A stretch of 47,038 nucleotides of DNA from an uncultured bacterium. Lineage in GTDB: Bacteria > Bacteroidota > Bacteroidia > Bacteroidales > UBA932. The stretch spans positions 1-47,038 of the forward strand of contig CASGCS010000016.1 in the NCBI GenBank assembly GCA_949300025.1. Direction: 5' to 3'. Each line of letters begins with the position of its first letter. Position 1 is the stretch's first letter. Shown here piece by piece: positions 18,707-27,387 of the stretch. The position numbers were made by a program, and so were the translations under genes. The notes below the pieces were generated by a model. It did no database searches. It worked only from the letters and a program-made list of their open reading frames with translations, and was not told the DNA's origin.

Positions 18707-20260
18707 TTAAAAACATATTCCTATTGCAACCTGCATGAGGTTCTCTTTCCATCCTTTTTCAAATAGCTGCACATATTCCCTTGCAGAGAGGAAAACGGCC
18801 ATGTTTTCCGATATTTTTCTCTGCACCCGCATGTCGAGTTCAATTATCGCTGCATTTTCGCTGTGACGGCTGTACAGATGGCTTATATATGCATAGATGC
18901 GCTCGTCGGTCTGCTTTTGGGGAATGTTGAACTTCCCGCCCGTATTGGCGGAAAAGTCTCCTGCCGCCTCAACGCTCCACAGCCATTTGCCATTATGCCT
19001 CAGATACTTTGCCGCAATGCCGGCCGAGGCATAAGAGAGCTCCATGCTCCGCTCGGGATAGGCATATTTTTCAAGATCGAAGCAGATTCCGGCGTGCGGC
19101 CGCAGATTCCACGTTCCATTGCGGACTTTCCATTCCAGTATGGCTTCAATTCCAAATTCCCCCGCGTCTGACTTGTACATAGGCTGTCCTTGCAGAGGAT
19201 GGTGGTCTGGAGAGCTTCCGCTTCCCATTATGTTTTCATCTCCGCTCCGGTGCTCATATCTGCCTGTAGCGCTCAATGCCCAGCCGAATCTCTCTGAACT
19301 TTTGCGCCACGCTATACCAATGCTTGCATCTCTTGTTTCAAGCGAGGTGAGGGCGGCCATGTTGATCATGGCCAGACGGTGGTCTGTCTTCATGTAGACG
19401 TAACCGGCCATGGCATACCATCCTTCGCCGTTTTTCGGTACAACTGCAAGAGAAGCGTTCCATCCGCTTCCGCGATACCTGACCGATGTGTATGTAGTGC
19501 CGGAATATCTGCTGTAATATGTTCCCAGCCCTGTAAAATGCAGTTCCGAGGTGTTAGCCCCGTTGGCATCGTAGAACTCCACACTCTGCTGCTGCTTGTA
19601 TATGCGCACTCCGGCAGATAAACCGGCTGCATACCGGCCAAACAGGTATCCTGCAGAGATATCGGCGGAAATGTCTCCGGTTATGTTTCTCGGGCGGGGA
19701 TCTGTCTGTCTGTATTCCTGCAGGGCACGGTATGATGCCGTCAGCCCGTAGGTGAAACGGCCGTCGACACGTGCATATCCTCCATAAAAGCGGTACTGTT
19801 CATGCCGGAGGTTGCCTCCTATGGAGTCGGCCAGGAGATAGGGATAGAGAAGCCGATAGTCCGACGTTGAATTCCAGCATACGTTTTTCTTCTCTCCGGT
19901 TACATATTCGGCCCCTCCGAAGACAACAGGCTTTTCTCCCATGCGCAGGTATGAATCTACATTGAACGAACCTTGCAGATTGCCCTCTCCGGCTGCGGGT
20001 TCGTATGCATCCTGCTCATCTCTCCATTCCATTTTTCCGTTAAGTTCGGTATATGAGTAATTCCTGCGGAACCAGGAGAGGGCGGCGGAACGTCCGAATG
20101 CAAAATCTGCGGCGTTTTCCAAATCCGACAGGCTCTTTTGTGAGCGGCTCTGAATATCTTCGCCACTTTCCTGACCGGCCGGGGCTGCGCATATCCCGTT
20201 TCCTTTTCCGATGAACAACATTGTCGCAGTCAGAAGAAATATGGTTATGCCCTGTTTCAT
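18707..20260 (-). CDS. Outer-membrane beta-barrel-like protein (DUF6850-like)
   Basis: 517 residues with a signal peptide (about 1-26). The rest is dominated by alternating amphipathic strands typical of an outer-membrane barrel (YTYGLTASYRALQ, GNASLAVVPKN-like, WALSATGRYEHRSG, KISENMAVFLSAREYVQLF) and it ends with an aromatic residue, QVAIGICF, as barrel proteins do. It starts in a 4-bp overlap with the small lipoprotein upstream. I recall this family as DUF6850, found next to DUF4876 proteins and TonB receptors in Bacteroides; its function is unknown. It could be a porin-like partner or channel of the receptor. Confidence 0.7.
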   Translation of the reverse strand: MKQGITIFLLTATMLFIGKGNGICAAPAGQESGEDIQSRSQKSLSDLENAADFAFGRSAALSWFRRNYSYTELNGKMEWRDEQDAYEPAAGEGNLQGSFNVDSYLRMGEKPVVFGGAEYVTGEKKNVCWNSTSDYRLLYPYLLADSIGGNLRHEQYRFYGGYARVDGRFTYGLTASYRALQEYRQTDPRPRNITGDISADISAGYLFGRYAAGLSAGVRIYKQQQSVEFYDANGANTSELHFTGLGTYYSRYSGTTYTSVRYRGSGWNASLAVVPKNGEGWYAMAGYVYMKTDHRLAMINMAALTSLETRDASIGIAWRKSSERFGWALSATGRYEHRSGDENIMGSGSSPDHHPLQGQPMYKSDAGEFGIEAILEWKVRNGTWNLRPHAGICFDLEKYAYPERSMELSYASAGIAAKYLRHNGKWLWSVEAAGDFSANTGGKFNIPQKQTDERIYAYISHLYSRHSENAAIIELDMRVQRKISENMAVFLSAREYVQLFEKGWKENLMQVAIGICF

Positions 20261-20673
20261 TTTTTGGTAGCCTGATTAAGCAGTGTCAGATTAAGTGTTA
20301 TCTCTTCTCTCTCTCCGAGCAGCGTTACGGCCCGCTCCGCATTGGAGTGTTCGGAACTGCGTACTCTTACAATGCTCCCGTCCTGAAGGGTTGCCTTGGC
20401 ATCGAATGAAATAAGGTAGACTCCCTTCTGCACGCGCAGCGCCCCCCTGTTGTTGACGAAAACAGGAAAATCATATTCCATGCGATTGTTTACATTGCGC
20501 ATATATGTGCTTTCCAGCGATTTGTCTACCTCCATCCTGACTATTGCCGCCCCGTCTGGCAGTGATGCCGAAAGTGTAAGATTGCAGAAAAGGGTATCGG
20601 GCTCGGCCTTCTCGCAGGATGCCGCCGCAAGCAGCAGCGCGAATATTGAAAAAATCTTCAGTCTCATCTTCAA
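20257..20673 (-). CDS. Small lipoprotein of the TonB receptor locus
   Basis: 138 residues. The signal peptide has lipobox LAAASC (Cys at about 20). The mature part is a single beta-rich, probably Ig-like domain (LFCNLTLSASLPDGAAIVRM, RVQKGVYLISFDAKATLQDG, EEITLNLTL). No named family is recognised. It sits 1 bp from the end of the TonB receptor gene and overlaps the following barrel gene, so it is certainly part of the same operon. A surface or periplasmic accessory role is inferred from context only. Confidence 0.72.
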   Translation of the reverse strand: MKMRLKIFSIFALLLAAASCEKAEPDTLFCNLTLSASLPDGAAIVRMEVDKSLESTYMRNVNNRMEYDFPVFVNNRGALRVQKGVYLISFDAKATLQDGSIVRVRSSEHSNAERAVTLLGEREEITLNLTLLNQATKK

Positions 20674-20674
20674 A

Positions 20675-23464
20675 TCAAAGGTTAAAGTTCAGTTCCATTC
20701 CAAAATAGGGCGATACTTCACGCCTTACAAGCGAACCGTAGCGGTTTCTGTACGATGGGTTGTAGTCAAGTATTTTGTTGGCAAAGACTGCCAGCGCAAT
20801 CTTGTCGCGGTAAATCCTCTTGGTGACCTTGAGGTTTATGTTCATGCAGAACGGAACCCTTTCGTAGTCGTACACCGTAGTGTTGTATTCCCGCACCAGG
20901 GCGGAAAGGACACCGTCGGCCGCGGATGCTTCAGTAAAGGGATGCCTCGCATTTGCCTTGTCTATATACTCTATCGGGTATGGATTTCTCCAGTTGCTTT
21001 TGCCGCCTGTAAACCACATGCACTGGAATGAGGTGGAAAAAATGAGCCCCAGACGCGGAATCTGCGTATCGGCGGTAAAGTTTGTGTTGAACATCTCTCT
21101 CAGGTATCCGTCTTCATCTTCATAATAACCTATATAGGGATAGGCTTCTCCGTCTATTACCATGGAAGGTCTGTAGTATTCCGGCATGCTGTTGCTGTAG
21201 AGAGTCCTGAACCATGCCCCCGTTACGGTGAATTTTGTCTTCAGGGATTTTATGCGCGGAGTTGTCAAAGTGAATTCGACTCCTCTTTTCTGAGTGCGGC
21301 TGCCGTTCGTGGTGTATGAGAATGTGGTGAGAAGGGTGTCGGTGACATACGGAATATCTTCCAGAGCCGGAGGTCCGGCAAGGGCGGCCCCGTCTATTGC
21401 CGACTCGTCGTAATCTTTATATGTCATCGTTACGGGCTTTGAAGAGGAGCGGAACCCTGATTTCATATCTTCCGTAAAGTATGTAACCGACAGGTAGCAG
21501 CCATTCCATTCCAAGTCTGTACGTATTTCCCACTTGAAGTTTCTGGCGGCCTTGAGGGCGAAGTTCGTGGGGTCTATCTTGTATACACGCATGTTGATGC
21601 GCCTTTTGCTCTCATCTGAAGGCCAGTAGTTAAGTTGTGTTATGTCGTAATAGATGGTTTCAGGAAACAGCTGGTCCATGGTGGGCATTTTCGTATGCCA
21701 TCCGGTCCCTCCCGCTACGGCCACGCGTGCCTTCTCTCCAAGCAGGGTGAATTCAGGCAGTTCCAGACGTATGTTCAGACGCGGGTCGAGATATATCTTT
21801 CCCTGAATGTCATACTCTTTTCCAAGATGCATAATCGTCTGTGAGCGAAGGCCGGCCATCCATTTAAGCGTAAGGCGCCCCAGGTTCATTGCCGTGCTGT
21901 TCTCAACAAATACGGCCGCCTTGTGCTGCGAGGGAATGGAGTTGAAGGAGCGGGGCCTCATATTCATGTCGACAGAGAAGGGACGCGACTTGTCGAAGAT
22001 TGTCCCCTTTCCATAGTTCTTGTTCATGTTCCATTCCATTCCTGCCTTGAACCTGTATTCCGCATTGCCGCTACTTGCCTCAAAGTCTGCGACGCTTTTG
22101 ACAAAGAGGTAGAAAGGTTTCCCCTCTACCCGCAAGGTTGCCTCGTAGCGCGAAGGCACTATGCTTGCATCATGCTCTCCCTCCTCCAGATCTGTAGAGA
22201 GCGGCACAGGGCCGGTCATTGCCACGTATTTCCACCTGTCTATAATATCCTTCTCCGATGTCATTGATGCGGAAATGGCCAGACTTTGGAAAAAACTGCC
22301 GGCGTCTTTTGAGGCTAGCCTGAAATCGGTGCTGAGTGCAATCCTGTTGTAGCCGGATTTATAGCGCTCTATCGGTATGTTTCCGTTGTCGAGGTTCTTG
22401 TCTGATTTCTCACTGTCGAAGGAACCGGTGTAGTCTACGCTTCCGCCGAGAGTGTAGAGAAACTTCTCTCCGGCACTCCATATCTTGTTTACACGCAGAC
22501 TGCCTGTCATTCGGTTGTAACTCTGCCGCGTGTTGCGCGGGTCTGACTTTGAATCGAGATAGTTGAGGCTTATGTTGGCCGAGAGCCTGTCGCTTTTTCC
22601 CCATTCGAAACCTTTGCCTGCATAGAAAAGCTTGCTCGACATGTCTGCCTTGAAGCGGGCGTTCAGGCCGGTGCCTCCCTTACGGCGCGTAACCTTTACC
22701 ATGCCGCTTGTAAGATCTCCATATTCCACCGACGGGATTCCGCGTATGACCTCTACTGATTCTATGTCGTCGGTAGATACGGAGCGCAGGTCTACACCGC
22801 TGTTTACAAATGAGGTCCCGTAGTTGCTTGTGGCGGGCGTATATTGCAGGTTCGCGTCATTGCTCATGGGTATGCCGTCTATAAGGAACTGAGTTCCGAG
22901 CGAAGAGGTGTTGTAATTCTCTCCAACAGGAGTGGCTTCACGCAGACGGATGCTTTGCGGAGCGGAGAAATCGGGGTCTGACGAGCGGCCTCCGGGCAGC
23001 AGTTCCAGCAGGTCTGAGATGCTCGAAGGCTGGATGTGGCGTATTGCATCGGTCCCGATTTTTGAAGTGGCTGCAAGTGTCTTCGTTTCCGAGGCGGTTA
23101 CCACCACTTCGTCGAGCTGTATTGGGTCGTACTCTATTTTTGCGTATATGTGCTGTGATGCGTTTGAACTTACCGTTACCTCCATGCGGAAGGTCTGGCC
23201 CATGTAGAAGATGCTAAGAGCGTAGCGGCCTTCCGGAACCTGGCTGAACGCAGCAATACCATCATCGCCGGTCAATTCTGAGTATGTTCTCCCGTCTTCG
23301 GCAAGAAGGACGCAGGAGGCGTAGGAGAGCGGTTCATTCTGCTGCCTGTCTGTTACCGTAATGAGCAGCAGACGCTCCCCTAATGTTCCGGATTGGGCGA
23401 ATGTCTGGAAGGCGGCTGCCCAAAGCAAAAGGGTAATGAGGATTTTGTATATTGACATTTGCAT
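20675..23464 (-). CDS. TonB-dependent outer-membrane receptor
   Basis: 929 residues. A signal peptide (ends near QTFAQSG) is followed by a carboxypeptidase-regulatory-like domain (about 30-110, LLITVTDRQQNEPLSYASC and YALSIFYMGQTFRMEVTVSS). Then comes a TonB-box/plug start DEVVVTASETK, the plug domain with FLIDGIPMSND and IESVEVIRGIPSVEYGDLTSG, and a 22-strand-type barrel ending YFGMELNFNL. It imports a substrate across the outer membrane using TonB energy. It is not SusC-like in length and has no SusD neighbour, which fits metal, heme or cofactor uptake better than glycans. It has its own promoter 17-47 bp upstream. Either of two ATGs (residues 1 and 3) may be the start. Confidence 0.92.
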   Translation of the reverse strand: MQMSIYKILITLLLWAAAFQTFAQSGTLGERLLLITVTDRQQNEPLSYASCVLLAEDGRTYSELTGDDGIAAFSQVPEGRYALSIFYMGQTFRMEVTVSSNASQHIYAKIEYDPIQLDEVVVTASETKTLAATSKIGTDAIRHIQPSSISDLLELLPGGRSSDPDFSAPQSIRLREATPVGENYNTSSLGTQFLIDGIPMSNDANLQYTPATSNYGTSFVNSGVDLRSVSTDDIESVEVIRGIPSVEYGDLTSGMVKVTRRKGGTGLNARFKADMSSKLFYAGKGFEWGKSDRLSANISLNYLDSKSDPRNTRQSYNRMTGSLRVNKIWSAGEKFLYTLGGSVDYTGSFDSEKSDKNLDNGNIPIERYKSGYNRIALSTDFRLASKDAGSFFQSLAISASMTSEKDIIDRWKYVAMTGPVPLSTDLEEGEHDASIVPSRYEATLRVEGKPFYLFVKSVADFEASSGNAEYRFKAGMEWNMNKNYGKGTIFDKSRPFSVDMNMRPRSFNSIPSQHKAAVFVENSTAMNLGRLTLKWMAGLRSQTIMHLGKEYDIQGKIYLDPRLNIRLELPEFTLLGEKARVAVAGGTGWHTKMPTMDQLFPETIYYDITQLNYWPSDESKRRINMRVYKIDPTNFALKAARNFKWEIRTDLEWNGCYLSVTYFTEDMKSGFRSSSKPVTMTYKDYDESAIDGAALAGPPALEDIPYVTDTLLTTFSYTTNGSRTQKRGVEFTLTTPRIKSLKTKFTVTGAWFRTLYSNSMPEYYRPSMVIDGEAYPYIGYYEDEDGYLREMFNTNFTADTQIPRLGLIFSTSFQCMWFTGGKSNWRNPYPIEYIDKANARHPFTEASAADGVLSALVREYNTTVYDYERVPFCMNINLKVTKRIYRDKIALAVFANKILDYNPSYRNRYGSLVRREVSPYFGMELNFNL

Positions 23465-23480
23465 CCGATTTTTCGGGAAG

Positions 23481-23511
23481 CAAAATTATCGCGTTGCCTG
23501 CCGCACATCAA
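23481..23511 (-). promoter_or_regulatory. Promoter of the TonB receptor sub-operon
   Basis: Read on the minus strand: TTG (23509-23511), 20 bp, then TAATTTTG (23481-23488), a full match to the Bacteroidota consensus. It lies in the 66-bp gap between the DUF4857-like gene and the receptor, so receptor expression can be set apart from that of the ABC genes. Confidence 0.72.
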
Positions 23512-23530
23512 TCGCCATTAATAGGTATTT

Positions 23531-24559
23531 TCAGAAGCGCGGGCGTACATATCTGTCATAAGGAGATGTAAAGCTGAGTCCTGGAATCTGGCCCGATTCG
23601 CCTGCAGGTTCGTAACTTTTCAAAAGAGAGTAGTCGTCTGCACTCAGACCGTAGTACCTGGTTGCGTCCGGGGAACTGATTCTCACGGTCATGTCGAACA
23701 TGTTGCCTATAATGGTGAAATCATCTGTGGTGGGGTCATACGAAGGTATTCCGGTTTCAGTCATGCTTCCGTCGGAGAGTATGGCAAAGCAGCGGTGGCG
23801 TCTGTCAGTGAGAAAACCCAAAAGTTTGCGGTCTCTGAATTCGGTCAGGAATATCTGTTCTGCCTCCACATTTTCGGGCAGCGGAAGGGCCTTTACATAC
23901 GGCTGTCCGGCTGTCTGCTTTAAATGAAAGACTTTTCCGTTGGCATCTATGAGCAGATAGCCGTTGTCGTACTCCTTCATCGTGGTTGGATTGCCTGAGA
24001 CCTTACGGGGAGGAAAGGCGAATCCCTTGTCGTGCAGCATTTGCGTGAAACGGGCGCTTTTTGCCGCGTCTATACTGTTTGTCTCCATTGTTATGAATTC
24101 AATTCCGGTGCCGGTAAATCTGAATGCATCTTCCGGCATTTGCAGATCTACCCTTTTGGGCATGGATTCCAGAAGAAAATAGAGTTCTGTGACCGGGCCG
24201 TTTACCGCCGAGGGGCGTATACGCAAGTTGAAAGATGTGTGCTGTACATCCAGAGGAGTTACGGCAACGCCGAACAGCGTGTCCGGAAAGGCCTCGTTGG
24301 CCACAAGCTGGCGCATGTAGAACATGGGCAGCAGGCTGTCTACCGCTTCTTCCGTATAGAGATTCCCTGCAACGTCCTGCCTGATGAATCCCCTTTCCTC
24401 TTCATAACCCATTATGATAAAGTCGTTCAGCAGGGAACTGTACATTATGAAGCGGTTGGGGGCAGCCTTGGTACTCAGGAATGCGTAGCACCAGGGCAGT
24501 TGCCATATTGCCAGTGTTACAAGCGTAAGACAAAGAAGTATTTTACTGATACGTGTCAT
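23531..24559 (-). CDS. DUF4857-like membrane-anchored protein
   Basis: 342 residues. One N-terminal hydrophobic segment (about 5-25) serves as a signal anchor; the rest is periplasmic and beta-rich, without known catalytic motifs. Features include SSLLNDFIIMGYEEE near the start, LRIRPSAVNGPVTELYFLLES and, late in the protein, LTEFRDRKLLGFLTDRRHRCFAILSDGS. It matches what I remember of DUF4857, a family that sits beside ABC-2 genes in Bacteroides. It follows the permease gene by 31 bp and is likely the periplasmic component of that ABC system. Function unknown. Confidence 0.68.
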   Translation of the reverse strand: MTRISKILLCLTLVTLAIWQLPWCYAFLSTKAAPNRFIMYSSLLNDFIIMGYEEERGFIRQDVAGNLYTEEAVDSLLPMFYMRQLVANEAFPDTLFGVAVTPLDVQHTSFNLRIRPSAVNGPVTELYFLLESMPKRVDLQMPEDAFRFTGTGIEFITMETNSIDAAKSARFTQMLHDKGFAFPPRKVSGNPTTMKEYDNGYLLIDANGKVFHLKQTAGQPYVKALPLPENVEAEQIFLTEFRDRKLLGFLTDRRHRCFAILSDGSMTETGIPSYDPTTDDFTIIGNMFDMTVRISSPDATRYYGLSADDYSLLKSYEPAGESGQIPGLSFTSPYDRYVRPRF

Positions 24560-24590
24560 GTTTTGATAGTTTTATTGGAAACGGGATATT

Positions 24591-25262
24591 TCAGTCTTGC
24601 CTGCCTGCCTTGAAGCGGATAACCGAAAGCCATGAAAGCAGAGAAAGCGCCAGCGTGTAGAGGGTAAGCCATGGAAGAAAACCGTTGTAGGCCCCGGGTG
24701 CATGCCCAAGGAAATAGACGCGTATAATCATTGCGGCTATAAGTATGTTGAAAATCCGCATCTTCCATGTGGGTTCAAGGCAAATCCATGAAGTGAGCAG
24801 GTAGGCTGCAAGTCCGGCCAGATACCATGGTGCGGCTGCAGACAGAATGTTGCAGACAAGTTCACGAGGCAGCACGGAACCGAGGTAGGCGAGCATGACC
24901 GCAAAATCGGCGGCAAAGCAGAGCAGAAGCAGCAGGGCGCCGGTTCCTGACATTATATAGAGCATTTTCTTTTGCGAGCAGGGAAGGTGCAGCGTAAGTT
25001 TCAGACATTTGCGCTGCATCTCTGGCATAAACTGCACAAGTGCGGCCAGAATACCCGCAATGAGCGGGACATATTTGAGACTGTCTATGAATATGGCATC
25101 CTTCATTACCATGACCTCCCAGATATGGGCTGCTCCGTTCAGTTCAATCGCGCGGTCTATGCGCAACATGCAATAGCCGGTTATTGCAACCGTAACTGTC
25201 AGCGCCAGTAAAACATAACGGCGGAGTTTTATCCATTCCTTGTAAAATATGGCTTGTATCAT
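24591..25262 (-). CDS. ABC-2-type transporter permease
   Basis: 223 residues with six predicted membrane segments (for example LRRYVLLALTVTVAITGYCM, LKYVPLIAGILAALVQF, MLYIMSGTGALLLLLCFAADFAVMLAYL, SAAAPWYLAGLAAYLLTSW, NILIAAMIIRVYFLG and WLTLYTLALSLLSWLSVI). The N-terminus MIQAIFYKEWIKLRR is the usual cytoplasmic lead-in of ABC-2 permeases. It follows the ATPase gene by 34 bp and would pair with it. ABC-2 systems are usually exporters, or act on envelope complexes; the substrate is not evident. Confidence 0.8.
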   Translation of the reverse strand: MIQAIFYKEWIKLRRYVLLALTVTVAITGYCMLRIDRAIELNGAAHIWEVMVMKDAIFIDSLKYVPLIAGILAALVQFMPEMQRKCLKLTLHLPCSQKKMLYIMSGTGALLLLLCFAADFAVMLAYLGSVLPRELVCNILSAAAPWYLAGLAAYLLTSWICLEPTWKMRIFNILIAAMIIRVYFLGHAPGAYNGFLPWLTLYTLALSLLSWLSVIRFKAGRQD

Positions 25263-25296
25263 CTGTTTCTGCTGTTTTTGCTGTCTGAGGGGTTTG

Positions 25297-26184
25297 TCAA
25301 TATTTTCCTGTCAATCCGATAAAGGCATCTTCCAGATTCATTCTTTCGGATGTCAGTTCTGAATAGTTTACCTTTTTCTCTGCAAGTATTTGCTCCACCT
25401 TTTCCTTTGTGAGGAATGAGCAGAACTCCATTACTCCTCTTGTAATGGAAGGGTGACAGAACTCTTCCGGCAGTTCCGGCGTATGGTTTCCGCTCACGCG
25501 GCAGGTGTAGCGGCGAAGAGAATCGAGCAGCGTTCCTACCGGCTGCTGGGTAAGTATCCGGCCGTAATCCATAATTATGCAGTCATCTATGAGCCGTTCC
25601 ATATCCTGGATTATGTGCGATGTGAGGAATACGGTCTTTTCTTCCGCCCTTGCATAGTCGCGCAGGTAGTCTGAAAAGAGACGGCGGTATCCCGGGTCGA
25701 GCCCGAGCGAAAAGTCATCGAGAATCAGCAAGTCTGGATTCTGGGCCAGGATAAGCCCGAGCGCCACTTGAGAACGCTGCCCGTTCGACATGCGTAAAAT
25801 GGGCTGTCGCGGTGCAACCTTGAGCTTGTTCATCAGTTCATAGAATGCCTCTTTCCTCCATTGTCCGGGATAGAATGCAGAGTAGAATTTTTCTATCTGG
25901 GAGATATTCATGAACTGGTATTGCACATGCCCCTCCAGAAGCAGACCTATACGGCGTCTTGTTGCAGGGGAGATTGTGTTTATATTTTCACCGAAAATGC
26001 GGCATTCTCCGCTGCGGGGCTCGAGGTATCCGCTCAAAATGTTGATTGTGGTTGTCTTGCCGGTGCCGTTTTTGCCCAGCAGTCCCAAAATGCGCCCGTG
26101 CGGTACCTTGAAACTCAGATTCTCATAAATTTTCCGTTTCCCATAGTAATGGGTGAGGTTTATACATTCCAGAACAGGTGTCAT
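25297..26184 (-). CDS. ABC transporter ATP-binding protein
   Basis: 295 residues. Walker A is GKNGTGKT at 37-44. The signature is RMSNGQRSQVALG (131-143; SNGQ in place of SGGQ). Walker B is LLILDDFSLGLDPG with D156-D157, so the usual catalytic glutamate is an aspartate. The H-loop is LTSHI with H190. A C-terminal extension of about 70 residues (after QQPVGTLLDSLRR) is typical of ABC-2 export ATPases. It overlaps the PepSY gene by 4 bp and precedes the permease. It energises the adjacent permease. Confidence 0.93.
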   Translation of the reverse strand: MTPVLECINLTHYYGKRKIYENLSFKVPHGRILGLLGKNGTGKTTTINILSGYLEPRSGECRIFGENINTISPATRRRIGLLLEGHVQYQFMNISQIEKFYSAFYPGQWRKEAFYELMNKLKVAPRQPILRMSNGQRSQVALGLILAQNPDLLILDDFSLGLDPGYRRLFSDYLRDYARAEEKTVFLTSHIIQDMERLIDDCIIMDYGRILTQQPVGTLLDSLRRYTCRVSGNHTPELPEEFCHPSITRGVMEFCSFLTKEKVEQILAEKKVNYSELTSERMNLEDAFIGLTGKY

Positions 26185-26750
26185 AATACTAAAAAGAGGA
26201 TAGGTATAATTATTCCGGCCAGCAGTTCAAGGCCTCCGCGTCCCCACAACCCTTTGGGCCCCTTTACCATTACTAGGCCTGTCAGGGTTATAAGAATGAG
26301 CGAGACCGAAAAAATGTCGGCAAACCATGTCCACCAGCCGCCGGGATTGAAATGCAGTTTTACAAAGTGCGAGATTACAGGCCTGGGCCTTATGGACTCA
26401 TAGACAGCCTCTCCCGTTGCCGTATCTACCACGAGCGAAGAGCCTCCCTTGATGAAAACCTTGAGAGTAGAAGGCTCAGGATAGTAAAACTGGGTAAAGT
26501 TTTTCTCCTGGTCCAGCGGTTCAAGCAGTTTGAGGACTTCATCCTTTGTCATCTGCTCTTTGTCCGGAAGCGGCTCTTCTATCTTGTAGGCATGGCGTTT
26601 TACCGTATAGTTGGGATTTATGCTGTCGCGGTGATTCATAAAGAGCCCCGACAGGGCATAAATCACCACCATGCCTGCAAAGAAATAGGAGAGGTCTCTG
26701 TGCAGCAGCCGGCACGTTTTTCTGAATGCGGCCGCCTTATCTGATCTCAT
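26181..26750 (-). CDS. PepSY-associated TM helix protein
   Basis: 189 residues. The N-terminal membrane segment is in the context LLHRDLSYFFAGMVVIYALSG followed by LFMNHRD. A periplasmic stretch resembles half a PepSY domain (LVVDTATGEAVYESIRPRP). FNPGGWWTWFADIFSVSLIL then begins two further membrane segments, ending IIPILFLVL. Such proteins in Bacteroidota accompany siderophore, heme or metal uptake systems; some relatives carry heme or act as ferric reductases. Histidines at the membrane faces (HRD, NHRD, KLHF) are visible. It overlaps both neighbours, so it is an integral part of the operon. Confidence 0.82.
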   Translation of the reverse strand: MRSDKAAAFRKTCRLLHRDLSYFFAGMVVIYALSGLFMNHRDSINPNYTVKRHAYKIEEPLPDKEQMTKDEVLKLLEPLDQEKNFTQFYYPEPSTLKVFIKGGSSLVVDTATGEAVYESIRPRPVISHFVKLHFNPGGWWTWFADIFSVSLILITLTGLVMVKGPKGLWGRGGLELLAGIIIPILFLVL

Positions 26751-27321
26751 AACTTATGGCATCTACATAGTAGAATGAAAGGTAATCCTTTCCGGTTGCC
26801 GCCTTGCGCTGTGCTATCTTGGTGCGGAAATCTGCAATACGCCCTTCAGGTGTGTCTGCTGTCTCTCCGCGCGCCAGTTTTTCAGAATCGCAGCCGGCCT
26901 CGCTGTTGCCATGTGTCTGGGTGTTTGCAGCCTTGAGGGCAGCTTCCCAGTTTTGCAGATATGCTTCATCTATGCGCTGCTCCTTGAGAATACCTGTAAC
27001 CTTTACCATGGAGTTTACACATTTGGTGTCGAACGACCCCAGTTTGCAGGCCTCTACACGGATGGTTTTGGTATCGTCGCTGCCCATAAGAAACATCTTT
27101 GTGGCTCCATGCTGGCATGTGTGGGTGCATACTCCCTGGAATTCAACCTGTTTGTCTGCAAGGGATTCGGCCTTGGTGAGCAGTTCGTCTACAGTCATCT
27201 CTGCTGCCGCTCTCTGTACAGAGGCGCTGTTTTCAGCCTTTTTACCGCTGTTGTTTCCACAAGAGGTGAACAGCAAGGCAGAAATCGCCATTGCCGTAAT
27301 CAGAATTATATTCCTTTTCAT
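26737..27321 (-). CDS. OB-fold-like lipoprotein with CxHxCxH motif
   Basis: 194 residues. The lipobox is LFTSC with Cys 21. The central region (about 45-120) resembles the short OB-fold/tRNA_anti-like domain: VDELLTKAESLADKQVEFQG, then CTHTCQHGATKMFLMG with alternating C65, H67, C69 and H71, further Cys at 92 and 101, and VKVTGILKEQRIDEAYL. The Cys/His ladder strongly suggests metal or heme handling in the periplasm; this is inference. It is the first gene of the operon, directly behind a consensus promoter, and overlaps the PepSY gene by 14 bp. Confidence 0.78.
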   Translation of the reverse strand: MKRNIILITAMAISALLFTSCGNNSGKKAENSASVQRAAAEMTVDELLTKAESLADKQVEFQGVCTHTCQHGATKMFLMGSDDTKTIRVEACKLGSFDTKCVNSMVKVTGILKEQRIDEAYLQNWEAALKAANTQTHGNSEAGCDSEKLARGETADTPEGRIADFRTKIAQRKAATGKDYLSFYYVDAISYEIR

Positions 27322-27356
27322 CTTTCAGTTTGTTTGATTGTTAGAAATTCTGTGCA

Positions 27357-27387
27357 CAAAAGTAGAAAAGGCAGAAATTCTCTTCAA
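27357..27387 (-). promoter_or_regulatory. Promoter at the head of the transport locus
   Basis: On the minus strand TTG (27385-27387), 20 bp, TACTTTTG (27357-27364): an exact fit to TTG-N19-21-TAnnTTTG. It lies 36-66 bp upstream of the lipoprotein ATG, and its -33 element overlaps the stop codon of the preceding methyltransferase gene. Confidence 0.72.

Noticed and set aside
20675..23464. SusC-type glycan importer
   Set aside because: No SusD neighbour and none of the usual polysaccharide-utilisation genes nearby; the partners are PepSY, ABC and lipoproteins.
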